From contig NZ_CM002285.1 in the NCBI RefSeq assembly GCF_000497445.1, positions 3,741,111 through 3,798,089 of the forward strand: 56,979 bases of DNA. Direction: 5' to 3'. Source of the stretch: Streptomyces roseochromogenus subsp. oscitans DS 12.976 (GTDB lineage Bacteria; Actinomycetota; Actinomycetes; Streptomycetales; Streptomycetaceae). Below are positions 19,515-28,659 of the stretch, piece by piece. Position numbers and translations under genes: made by a program. The notes below the pieces were generated by a model. It had not been told where the DNA came from and searched no databases. It saw nothing but the letters and a program-made list of their open reading frames with translations. Position 1 is the first letter of the stretch, and each line of letters starts with the position of its first letter.

Positions 19515-20711
19515 ATGACCGAACCCGCACCGAAGGTGCACCCCCTGTGCCCGCTGGACCGGCTCGACGCCTATCCGGCCTACGACGAGTTGCGCAGGGA
19601 CGATCCGGTGCCGCAGATGCAGCTGCCCTTCGGCGAACCGGTGTGGATGGCCACCCGCCACGCCGACGTGCGCGCGTTCCTGCTGGAATCCCGCTTCAGC
19701 CGCAAGGCTGCGCTCGGCAAGAACGCACCCGGCTTCAGCCCCGGCGGCTACGCGCACACCATCCCGTTCATGGACGCGCCCGAGCACACCGAGGCCCGCC
19801 GCATGGTGGCGCGGGCGCTGACGAAGAAGCGGATCGAGGGCCTGCGCCCCCGCATCGAGTCCATCGCCGAGAACCTGATCGACGCCATGGTGGCCCAAGG
19901 CGACTCCGCCGACCTGGTCACGGCGCTGGCCAAGCCGTTCCCGGTGGCCGTGAACTGCGAGATGTACGCGGTGCCCGAGGAGGACCGCGAGCAGTTCCAC
20001 GCCTGGTCCTCGGCACTGCTGGTCACCGCCGGCCTGGCGCCGCAGGAGTTCATGACGAACTTCATGGGTCTGATGGAGTACACCGCCTCCCTGATCGCGC
20101 GGCGCCGCAAGGAACCCGGAGACGACCTGGTCAGCGCCCTGGTCGCACAGTGGGACGCGCAGGACAGGTTCACCGAGGAGGACCTGTGCAAGGCGGTGAT
20201 CTCGTTGCTGCTGGGCGGTCACGACCCGGTGACCGCGCACATCGCCAACTCCGTCTACGTGCTGCTGAGCCAGCCGGAGAAGTACCGGGAGCTGTGCGAG
20301 CGGCCGGAGATCGTGCCGACGGCGGTCGAGGAGCTGCTGCGCTTCATCTCCATCGGCGACATCTTCGGCTTCGGCAGCTACGCCACCGAGGACATCGAGA
20401 TCGGCGGGCACACGGTCCGCGAGGGCGAGCCCATGCTGGCCCTGCTGGCGTCCGCCAACCGGGACGCCGAGGTCTTCGAGAACCCGGACACCCTCGACCT
20501 CACCCGCGAGCACAACCCGCACGTCGCCTTCGGCCACGGCCCGCACTACTGCGCCGGCACCGCGCTCGCCCGCGTCGAGCTGCAGGCCGTCTTCGCGGCC
20601 CTGGCCCGGCGGCTGCCGACGCTGCGCCTCGGCGCGGGCGACCCCGCCGAGTGGTGGCACCAGATGGTCACGGTCATCCGCACGCTGCGCACCCTCCCGG
20701 TGGAGTGGTGA
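19515..20711 (+). CDS. Cytochrome P450
   Basis: This 398-residue soluble bacterial P450 starts at ATG 19515. The haem-binding loop FGHGPHYCAGTALAR has its Cys ligand at about residue 346, and the ExxR helix is present (EELLR). The I-helix reads LLGGHDPVTAH where most P450s have AGHETT-like sequence, so the conserved acid-Thr pair that activates oxygen is replaced by Asp-Pro-Val. The stop overlaps the GTG of the next gene (GTGA), so it is coupled to the KAS III/ACP/oxidase operon. It probably hydroxylates or otherwise oxidises a building block or carrier-bound intermediate of the peptide. The substrate cannot be read from the sequence. Confidence 0.95.
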   Translation: MTEPAPKVHPLCPLDRLDAYPAYDELRRDDPVPQMQLPFGEPVWMATRHADVRAFLLESRFSRKAALGKNAPGFSPGGYAHTIPFMDAPEHTEARRMVARALTKKRIEGLRPRIESIAENLIDAMVAQGDSADLVTALAKPFPVAVNCEMYAVPEEDREQFHAWSSALLVTAGLAPQEFMTNFMGLMEYTASLIARRRKEPGDDLVSALVAQWDAQDRFTEEDLCKAVISLLLGGHDPVTAHIANSVYVLLSQPEKYRELCERPEIVPTAVEELLRFISIGDIFGFGSYATEDIEIGGHTVREGEPMLALLASANRDAEVFENPDTLDLTREHNPHVAFGHGPHYCAGTALARVELQAVFAALARRLPTLRLGAGDPAEWWHQMVTVIRTLRTLPVEW

Positions 20712-21655
20712 GCGCGGTGTCCGGCTCGCGGATCAGTGGGCTGGGCGGATACCGGCCCCGGCGCACGGTCACCAACGAGGAGATCGCCGAGCGGGCTCCC
20801 GTCACCGTGGAATGGATCGAGACCCGCACCGGCATCCACACGCGAGGGCACGCCGGTGACGGGGAGAGCATCGTCGACATGGGCGAGCACGCCTCCCGCG
20901 CCGCGCTGCGCGACGCGGGCGTGACCCCGGACGAGATCGACCTCGTCATCCTGGCCACCCAGACCATGCTGCGGCCGATCCCGTCCGGCGCGCCCGAGCT
21001 CGCCGCCCGCCTCGGCTGCACGGGCGCGGGCGCCTACGACCTCAACGCGGCCTGCGCGGGCCTCACCTACGGCATCGCCGTGGCCTCCGACGCGGTGCGG
21101 CTCGGCAACGCACGGCACGTCCTCGTCGTCGGTTCGGAGCGGCTGACGGACTGGACCACACCGGATATCTCCGACGTCTACGCGCTGCTGGCCGACGGTG
21201 CCGGCGCCGTCGTCGTCTCGTCCTCGGACCGCCTGGACATCGGCCCGGCCGTGTGGGGCTCGGCCGGTGAGCACCGCGAGGCGCTGTGGGTGCCCGAGGA
21301 CGGCGAGCACATCGCGATGAAGGGCCGCCAGGTCTTCAAGTGGACGCTGGACCACATGCCGACCGCGGCGCGACGAGCGTGCGCGATGGCCGGTGTGGAG
21401 CTGTCGGACGTGGCGTGGCTGGTGCTGCACCAGGCCAACCGCCGCATCATCGACGCGATCGCGACCGAGCTGAAGTTCGAACCCGACCAGGTCGCGCGTG
21501 ACGTGGTGGACAGCGGCAACACCTCGACCGCCTCCATCCCGCTGGCGCTGTGCCGGCTGCGCGAGGAGGGCCGCGTACGTCCCGGCGACCGGGCCCTGTT
21601 CCTCGGTTTCGGCGCCGGCCTCACCTACGCCGGACAAGTCGTCACCCTGTATTGA
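20708..21655 (+). CDS. 3-oxoacyl-ACP synthase III (KAS III, FabH-like)
   Basis: The protein is 315 residues from GTG 20708, which overlaps the P450 stop; a GTG at 20717 is an alternative start. It has the complete FabH triad: Cys in NAACAGLTYG, His in LHQANRRIID and Asn in DSGNTSTASIP. The N-terminal EWIETRTGI is also typical. KAS III enzymes condense an acyl-CoA with malonyl-ACP, and relatives in secondary metabolism transfer acyl groups to other acceptors. With an ACP 23 bp downstream, it probably starts a short acyl chain or makes a dedicated acyl-ACP for the peptide. It is not the housekeeping FabH, judging by its position inside this operon. Confidence 0.93.
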   Translation: MSAVSGSRISGLGGYRPRRTVTNEEIAERAPVTVEWIETRTGIHTRGHAGDGESIVDMGEHASRAALRDAGVTPDEIDLVILATQTMLRPIPSGAPELAARLGCTGAGAYDLNAACAGLTYGIAVASDAVRLGNARHVLVVGSERLTDWTTPDISDVYALLADGAGAVVVSSSDRLDIGPAVWGSAGEHREALWVPEDGEHIAMKGRQVFKWTLDHMPTAARRACAMAGVELSDVAWLVLHQANRRIIDAIATELKFEPDQVARDVVDSGNTSTASIPLALCRLREEGRVRPGDRALFLGFGAGLTYAGQVVTLY

Positions 21656-21678
21656 GAGAGCCGGAGGTCATCATTCCG

Positions 21679-21921
21679 ATGCCGGAGCAAGAAATCCTGG
21701 ACAGGCTCGCCGAACTGATCCGCGAGCAGACCGAGTTCACGGGCGCGATCACCGCCGACACCGCGTTCCGGCGGGACCTCGACATGGACTCGCTGTCCAC
21801 GGTCGAGCTGATCTCGGCCACCGAGCGGGTCTTCGACGTGCTCATCCCCTACGAGGAACTGGACGACTTCGGCTCGGTGGGGGAGCTGGCCGGCTACGTC
21901 GCGAAGCTCAGGACCGGATGA
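21679..21921 (+). CDS. Acyl carrier protein
   Basis: The protein is 80 residues from ATG 21679, with GGAGG about 12 bases upstream. The phosphopantetheine site is DLDMDSLSTVELI, with the attachment Ser near residue 38. It is a discrete type II carrier rather than part of the NRPS. It sits between KAS III and the flavin oxidase, and its stop overlaps the next ATG (ATGA). It probably holds the acyl intermediate on which KAS III, and perhaps the P450 and the oxidase, act. Confidence 0.93.
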   Translation: MPEQEILDRLAELIREQTEFTGAITADTAFRRDLDMDSLSTVELISATERVFDVLIPYEELDDFGSVGELAGYVAKLRTG

Positions 21922-23324
21922 GCCGTCCGGTCCCCGTCTGCCTCGAGGACTTGTCCGCCGCCGCCGCCTCGCTACTGCCCGCCGATGTCTGGGGGTACGT
22001 GGCAGGCGGCGCCGGCGACGAGTCCACCGTTCATCTCAACACCGAGGCGCTGCGCGCGATACGACTGGTGCCCCGGGTACTCGCCGATGTGAGCCGGCGC
22101 AGTACGCGGGGCGAGCTGCTGCGGGACAGCTGCGCGCTGCCCGTGGCGATCGCGCCGATGGCGTACCAGAAACTGCTGCACCCCGACGGAGAGAACGCGA
22201 TGGCCCGCGCGGCCAAGCGGGCCGGGGTGCCCTTCGTCCTTCCGATGCTCAGCAGCGTCGCGCTGGAGGAGGTCGCGGCCGTCGGCGGCGCCCTGTGGCT
22301 CCAGCTGTACTGGCTGCGGGACCGCGGCCAGACCCGGGAGCTGATCCAGCGGGCCGAGGCCGCGGGCGTGGGCGCCCTCATGCTCACCGCCGACATGCCG
22401 GTGATGGGACGCAGGCTGCGCGATCTCAGGTGCGGCTTCAGCCTGCCCGACCACATCCATGCCGCCAACTTCGGCGCGGAGCAGAATGCTGCGGCCCGGG
22501 AACGCCACGAGGGCAACTCGGCCATCGCCGGGCACACGGCGCTCACCTTCGATCCGTCGCTGAACTGGTCCGACGTGGAGTGGCTGCGCGCCCAGACATC
22601 GCTCCCCCTGGTCGTCAAGGGCATCCTGCACCCGCAGGACGCCACCCGCGCGGCGGAGGTCGGAGCCGACGCGGTGGTGGTGTCCAATCACGGCGGCCGG
22701 CAGCTCGACCGGTCGGTGGCCGGCACAGCCGTGCTTCCCCGGGTGCGCGACGCCGTGGGCGATCGCTGCACCGTCCTGTTCGACGGCGGCATCCGCTCGG
22801 GCAGCGACATCCTGTGCGCCCTGGCGCTCGGCGCGGACGCCGTGCTCGTGGGCCGTCCGGCACTCTGGGCACTCGCCGTCGGCGCGGAGGAGGCGGTGGC
22901 CGAAGCCCTGGAGCTGCTGCGAGCGGAACTGGACACCGCCATGGCCATCACCGGGTGCCGCACCGTCGGCGATGCCCGCGCCCTGACCGTCCTCGGCCCT
23001 CTTCCCTGTCAGTACCAGGTGAGCACCGCCGCCCCAGCCGTCATCCCGCCGCCCACCGCGGCCAGCAGCACTCGCTCACCGCGCTCGAAGGGCCGTTCCT
23101 CCTGCGCCGCCTGCAGTGTCAGCGGGATCGACGCGGCCACGGTGTTGCCCAGCCGGGGCGCCGTGAAGACGACCTTGGCCCGGTCGATCCCGGCCCGATC
23201 GGCGAATGTCTCGATCAGCCTGGTGTTGGCCTGGTGGAGGACGAACCGCCCGATGTCCTCCAGCCGCAGCCCGCACTCCTCCAGCACCTCGCCGGTGAGC
23301 TTGTCGAGCACCGAGAGCGCGTAA
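21918..23324 (+). CDS. FMN-dependent alpha-hydroxy-acid oxidase, 4-hydroxymandelate-oxidase-like, with C-terminal extension
   Basis: The protein starts at ATG 21918, overlapping the ACP stop. It follows the family fold from residue 1: the early Tyr/Ala-Gly-Gly segment (WGYVAGGAGDE), the Pro-rich flavin segment (ALPVAIAPMAYQKL), the catalytic His-Gly-Gly-Arg (VVSNHGGRQLDR) and the phosphate loop DGGIRSG. It closely resembles the hydroxymandelate oxidases (HmO) of glycopeptide clusters, which make the keto acid precursor of hydroxyphenylglycine. Partners HmaS and HpgT are not in the window. Family members end near residue 365 (about nt 23010). Here the frame stays open for about 104 more residues, antisense to the 3' end of the KAS III gene at 23009-23995. 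The extension matches nothing I know and may reflect a lost stop. An alternative role is oxidation of an ACP-bound alpha-hydroxy acid. Confidence 0.85.
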   Translation: MSRPVPVCLEDLSAAAASLLPADVWGYVAGGAGDESTVHLNTEALRAIRLVPRVLADVSRRSTRGELLRDSCALPVAIAPMAYQKLLHPDGENAMARAAKRAGVPFVLPMLSSVALEEVAAVGGALWLQLYWLRDRGQTRELIQRAEAAGVGALMLTADMPVMGRRLRDLRCGFSLPDHIHAANFGAEQNAAARERHEGNSAIAGHTALTFDPSLNWSDVEWLRAQTSLPLVVKGILHPQDATRAAEVGADAVVVSNHGGRQLDRSVAGTAVLPRVRDAVGDRCTVLFDGGIRSGSDILCALALGADAVLVGRPALWALAVGAEEAVAEALELLRAELDTAMAITGCRTVGDARALTVLGPLPCQYQVSTAAPAVIPPPTAASSTRSPRSKGRSSCAACSVSGIDAATVLPSRGAVKTTLARSIPARSANVSISLVLAWWRTNRPMSSSRSPHSSSTSPVSLSSTESA

Positions 23325-23995
23325 TCGCGTACGGCACGGCCGTCCATGCGGAAGAGATGTTCCCCCGCGCTGCGCGCCCGGTCGTCCAGCGGCGTGCGCG
23401 TACCGCCCGCCTCGACGCCCACGTAGTGGTGCAGCTCGCCGTTGGCGACGAGCCGGATGGCCTGGATGCCGTACCCGTCCGGTACCTCCCCGAGCAGTAC
23501 GGCGCCCGCGCCGTCGCCGAACAGGCTCACCGTACGCCGGTCCGAGCGGTCCATGATCGTGGAGAACATGTCCGCTGCGGCAAGGATCGCGTACGACCCG
23601 TGCCGACGAGTGGCGAGCATTCCCTCGGCGACCGCCAGTCCGTACAGGAAACCGCTGCACACGGCATTCACGTCGAAGGCGGCCAGTCCCTGCAGTCCCA
23701 GTTTGTGCTGGAGGATGGCTGCCGTGGCCGGCTGGGGCACGTCCGGCGTGGACGTCGCCACGATCAGCGCGGCCAGTCGCTGCCGCTGCTGGTCGTCGAG
23801 ACGGTCGAGAACGTCACGCACCGCGGGTACGGCGAGGTCGGAGGTGGTGGTGCCGGGGTCCGCGTAGCGGCGTTCCAGCACCCCGGTCCGCTCCGTCACC
23901 CAGTCCGCCGGCTTCCCGGTCCACAGGCTGATCCGGTGGTTGTCGACGACCGTCGGCGGCACGTACGAGCCGACGTCCAGGATTCCTATGGGCAC
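23009..23995 (-). CDS. KAS III-family enzyme (second FabH-like protein)
   Basis: The protein is 328 residues from GTG 23995, with AGGGAAG upstream. The thiolase-fold triad is intact: Cys in DVNAVCSGFLYG, His in VLHQANTRLIE and Asn in RLGNTVAASIP. The N-terminal DWVTERTGVLERR is typical of the family. It differs clearly from the KAS III of the plus-strand operon. It may make a different acyl starter or act as an acyltransferase, as some secondary-metabolite KAS III homologues do. It lies 147 bp downstream of the LAL regulator on the same strand and converges on the flavin oxidase gene, which overlaps its 3' end by about 316 bp in the longest reading. Confidence 0.93.
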   Translation of the reverse strand: MPIGILDVGSYVPPTVVDNHRISLWTGKPADWVTERTGVLERRYADPGTTTSDLAVPAVRDVLDRLDDQQRQRLAALIVATSTPDVPQPATAAILQHKLGLQGLAAFDVNAVCSGFLYGLAVAEGMLATRRHGSYAILAAADMFSTIMDRSDRRTVSLFGDGAGAVLLGEVPDGYGIQAIRLVANGELHHYVGVEAGGTRTPLDDRARSAGEHLFRMDGRAVRDYALSVLDKLTGEVLEECGLRLEDIGRFVLHQANTRLIETFADRAGIDRAKVVFTAPRLGNTVAASIPLTLQAAQEERPFERGERVLLAAVGGGMTAGAAVLTWY

Positions 23996-24142
23996 ACATC
24001 TTCCCTTCGCATGGGGACGCGCCTGGCGCGCGGGAGCGCACAAGGGACGGCGCGGAATGAAGCGGGACAATACGGCCAGCCACAGGGCAGCACGAACCTC
24101 GGGCACGCCGCTCCGTTGCGGCGCGCCCGGGATGCGGTTCTC

Positions 24143-26845
24143 TCAGACGGCGTGTTCCATGCGGGACACCAGCTCCTTGCGATGTCTCACATTCAACTTC
24201 CGGTAAACCTTGGTGAGATGCTGTTCCACGGTGCTCATGGTCACGTGGAGCTCACCCGCGATCTGACGGTTGGTGTGCCCGCGTGCCGCCAGAGACGCCA
24301 CCTTGAGCTCCGACACCGTCAGCCTGTCGGACTCGATGTCTCCCGGGGCGGCGGGAGCCGGGGGACGATGAGCGACGAACTGTCGTTGCAACGGAACCGC
24401 ACGGCATTCGTCGGCCAGTTTGAGCGCCTGCAACGCGGCGATCTTCGCCAGGTCGTTCTTGCCCGCCGTACGGCATGCGTCGTGCAGTTGGGCCGCGACC
24501 CGGGCCAGTTCCAGGCGGTCGCCGCCCGCCCTGGACGCGTCGCCCGCCTGACGCAGGCAGGCGATCCGTTCGCTCCGGGGGACCAGCCCACTGAGAACGC
24601 GTAGCGCCGAGCCGCGGATCCGGTGGTCGCCGGGTCCGAGCAACGCGAGTTGTTCGTCGAGCAGTCGCCGCGCCTGGGCGGGATTCCCGATGGCGAGATA
24701 CGCCTCGGCGGCGCCCACCCGCCACTCCCCGAGCGCGGGCAGGCGCACTCCCCAGCGTTGGGCGAGCCGTCCCGCCGACAGGAAGTCGCTCAGCGCCACG
24801 TGCGACTGACCGGCCGCGAGGTAGTACTGGCCACGCCGGTACAGGTAGCGCATGCCATAGCGGGTGTCGAGCAGGGCCTCGGGCAGGGGCGCGCTGGCCA
24901 GCGCCGCCGCCCGCGCGAGATCTCCGCTGCCGACCGCCACCGCGAGCCGGATCCCCTGCAGGACTGCCGCCATCAGACTCCAGTGCGCGACCGGCAACCG
25001 GTCCGCCGCCTCCTGCGCATACCGCTCCGCCAGCGGCAGATTGCCCTGCCGCACGGCGATCTCCGCCCGCAATACGGCGAAGATGCCCTCGCACCCGCGA
25101 TGCCGGCCGGCCCCCTCCAGGAGCCGGTCGCATGCCGCGGCCGCGGCGTCCAGCCGTTCCGCGTGGCACAGCACGGTCACCGCGATCGCGGCCGCCCACG
25201 CCGACATCCCGTCGTCGAGCCAGACGATCCGCAGCACCTCCTGCGCCTGTGCGGCGCTGGTGTCCGCGCACTCACCGCGCACCAGCGCGCGCAGTGCGCT
25301 CGCCGCCCGCCGGGTCTGGTCCACGCCGAGCTGGGGCTCGACGGCGTCCGGGAGGTCCGGTGGCTCCGGCAGAGCGGGACAGGCGGTCGAGAGCCACAAC
25401 CGTGCGACCCAGAGGGCCATCGCGGCATGGTCGTCCCGGCCCGCCACCCGGGTCGTCGCCTCCTCCAGGCCACGGGCGGCCTCCCGTGGATTGCCCGACC
25501 AGAACCGGTGCGCGGCGACGGCCAGGATCGTGCCGTACTCCGTCTGGGGCAGCCGCTCCAGACGGACGAGACTCCCCGCCACCGTGGCCGGCTGGGTACG
25601 CCACGCACTCCGCGCCAGCCGCAACGCGAGCCGCGTTCGATGCCCGGTGTCCGCGCTGTCCTGGTAGGCCAGTTCGAGATAGGCGTTGGCCTGCTCAGGG
25701 TCCCTCGACTCATCGGCCGCGCTCTCCAGGACCTGGGCCTGCCAGGGCTCCGCCGCCCGGCCGGAGGCGAGCAGATGCTCGGCCACCACGGAGATGGGTG
25801 AGCCCTCCCAGTAGAGCAACCGCGCGGCCGACGCGTGGAGTTGGGCCCGCTCCTGGCAGGTCTCCAGTACGGCCGACCGGATGTCGGGGTGGCGGAAGCC
25901 CAGGTCGGCCAGGACGCCCATCGCCCGCAGGGCGTCCAGATTCGCCGCCACCTCCTCCTCGCCCAGGTCCAGCAGCTTGCCCACGAGCGCGGGGCTGGCA
26001 CAGTCTCCGAGCAGCGCCACGGTCTCGGCCGTCCAGCGCACCTGCGGCTGGGAACGGTACAGACAAGCGAACACCGCCTGCCGGAACAGGGTGCCCGGTG
26101 CGCTGCCGGCCGCCATGCGGTCCTGGACCAACGCGCGCAACAGGAGGGGGTTGCCACCGGTGATGACGTGGAACCCGGCGCCGAGGTCCGCGTCGTCCTC
26201 GCCGGACAGCATGCTGACGATCTGTCCGGCCCCGGCCGGCGAGATCGGCTTGAGGGTCAGCCGCCGGTACGAGGGCAACCGCAGCAACTCCGTGTGGAAC
26301 AACGGAGATACGGGGTTGGGCCCCTCGCAGTTGGTCAGCACGATCATGGCCCGCAGCTCTGTGAGATACCTGGCCAGATGGAGCAGCCACTGCTGCGAGG
26401 CGCTGTCCACGAGGTGGACGTCGTCGATCAGGATGACCAGCGGCCGGTCTCCCAGGGCACGGACCAGCCCGGCCGCGAGTTGGTGGAAGAGGCCGGTGGG
26501 AACCTGGTCCACGCATTCGACACCGGGGTCACCGGCCAGCGCGGCCTGCCGGCCCTTGGCCAGCAGGTGCCCGATCTCCTCCCTGTCGTCCGCGGACAGC
26601 TCCACACCGCGGAGCAGCTGAGTGACCGTGTCGAGCGGCTCGGGCTGGCCGCTGCGGTTCCCGTACGCCGTGAGTACCGTCACCGAGGGCGACTCCGCCG
26701 CTCTCGCCGACAGGGTCTGCAGCAGCGCGGTCTTCCCGAGGCCGAGAGCTCCTCCGACGAGAGTGACGGATGACGCACCGGCCAGGCAGTCGGACAAACG
26801 CTGATACAACAGGTCGAGCTCATGGTCACGCTCGACAAGAGACAT
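24143..26845 (-). CDS. LAL-family (large ATP-binding LuxR) transcriptional regulator
   Basis: The protein is 900 residues from ATG 26845, preceded by GGAGGAG. A start 21 codons upstream is possible but lacks such a site. The N-terminus carries an AAA/NACHT-like ATPase: Walker A GGALGLGKTALL near residues 28-39 and Walker B LVILIDDVHLVD. A long helical, TPR-like middle follows. The C-terminus is a LuxR helix-turn-helix (LTVSELKVASLAARGHTNRQ, then HVTMSTVEQHLTKVYRKL). Proteins of this design commonly act as pathway-specific activators of antibiotic clusters. It marks the right border of the NRPS cluster and is the only regulator of the cluster in the window. Confidence 0.95.
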   Translation of the reverse strand: MSLVERDHELDLLYQRLSDCLAGASSVTLVGGALGLGKTALLQTLSARAAESPSVTVLTAYGNRSGQPEPLDTVTQLLRGVELSADDREEIGHLLAKGRQAALAGDPGVECVDQVPTGLFHQLAAGLVRALGDRPLVILIDDVHLVDSASQQWLLHLARYLTELRAMIVLTNCEGPNPVSPLFHTELLRLPSYRRLTLKPISPAGAGQIVSMLSGEDDADLGAGFHVITGGNPLLLRALVQDRMAAGSAPGTLFRQAVFACLYRSQPQVRWTAETVALLGDCASPALVGKLLDLGEEEVAANLDALRAMGVLADLGFRHPDIRSAVLETCQERAQLHASAARLLYWEGSPISVVAEHLLASGRAAEPWQAQVLESAADESRDPEQANAYLELAYQDSADTGHRTRLALRLARSAWRTQPATVAGSLVRLERLPQTEYGTILAVAAHRFWSGNPREAARGLEEATTRVAGRDDHAAMALWVARLWLSTACPALPEPPDLPDAVEPQLGVDQTRRAASALRALVRGECADTSAAQAQEVLRIVWLDDGMSAWAAAIAVTVLCHAERLDAAAAACDRLLEGAGRHRGCEGIFAVLRAEIAVRQGNLPLAERYAQEAADRLPVAHWSLMAAVLQGIRLAVAVGSGDLARAAALASAPLPEALLDTRYGMRYLYRRGQYYLAAGQSHVALSDFLSAGRLAQRWGVRLPALGEWRVGAAEAYLAIGNPAQARRLLDEQLALLGPGDHRIRGSALRVLSGLVPRSERIACLRQAGDASRAGGDRLELARVAAQLHDACRTAGKNDLAKIAALQALKLADECRAVPLQRQFVAHRPPAPAAPGDIESDRLTVSELKVASLAARGHTNRQIAGELHVTMSTVEQHLTKVYRKLNVRHRKELVSRMEHAV

Positions 26846-27245
26846 GGACCTACTCCTCCCCCGTGGATCCCCCGTGGATCGGTCGGTCGCCGGATGAGCT
26901 TCCGGCAAGTACAGCTATGACCCGAACGGCGTGTCAGCAGAAGCTGACGGCACGTCGGTGATTGTCGACACGCGTGGTGAAAGAAGCCGCGTGGAGAAAG
27001 CCCCGCCTGGTCAACGGAGCAAGATACCTATGGCATATACACAGATGGCATGTGACGTATGACCGGATACACATCGAGATCACCTGTCCGGTGATCGAGA
27101 TTGGCCGTAAGTCTGCCCGGTCAGTGCCAACCGGGTTCTGGTCTTGAGAATCGGCCCTCAACAAGGTGACGCTTCAGCTCAGAAATGCACACAGGCATCA
27201 CCGGCTCCTCCCGTTTCGGAAGCAACCTTATCAAGACCGCACATG
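26846..27245. other. Gene-free region between the cluster regulator and tuf
   Basis: This stretch of about 400 bp should carry the promoter of the LAL gene. Next to the start codon are tandem copies of CCCGTGGATC (about 26860-26880). The part around 27020-27080 is clearly AT-richer than its surroundings, with TATGGCATAT and ATGGCATGT-like repeats. Short open frames exist on both strands (61 and 76 codons), but neither shows a recognisable protein or a convincing ribosome site. It is the junction of the accessory cluster with the core chromosome. Confidence 0.6.
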
Positions 27246-27285
27246 CGAACGGGCCCATGCGACCGAGGTCACATGGGCCCGTTCG
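27246..27285 (-). terminator. Terminator downstream of tuf
   Basis: A perfect 14-bp stem (27246-27259 with 27272-27285, CGAACGGGCCCATG arms) continues with a 4-bp GACC/GGTC inner stem. It lies 27 bp beyond the tuf stop, where the str operon should end. Confidence 0.85.
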
Positions 27286-27311
27286 TGCGTCGCGTCAGAC
27301 GCTCAACGAGG

Positions 27312-28505
<1,194 letters not shown>

Positions 28506-28659
28506 GGGGTCCTCCTGTGGAGTGGTTCTGAACGCCTTGCTTCATCGGCGCCAGGTGATCTTTGCTGGAAAGCCCGGGGCCGGGGGCAATCCCCCACGAA
28601 TGCGGGTGAATGCCCCTGGCGGCTCCGGAGTCAAGCCTAAAGCGTGTGAACGCGGTGCG
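28506..28659 (-). promoter_or_regulatory. fusA-tuf intergenic region with possible tuf promoter
   Basis: On the minus strand a good -35 (TTGACT, 28629-28634) is followed 17 bases later only by a weak -10 (ATTCAC). The leader contains a GGGGGATTGCCCCC hairpin (28582-28595). Established knowledge that streptomycete tuf1 has its own promoter here supports the call; the boxes alone do not prove it. Confidence 0.45.

Noticed and set aside
21918..23010. Lactate or glycolate oxidase as a housekeeping enzyme
   Set aside because: The closest likeness is to hydroxymandelate oxidases of peptide antibiotic clusters, and it is coupled to ACP and KAS III.
26934..27164. Small open frames on both strands in the regulator-tuf gap
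   Set aside because: No ribosome site, no recognisable protein, and overlapping frames on opposite strands.
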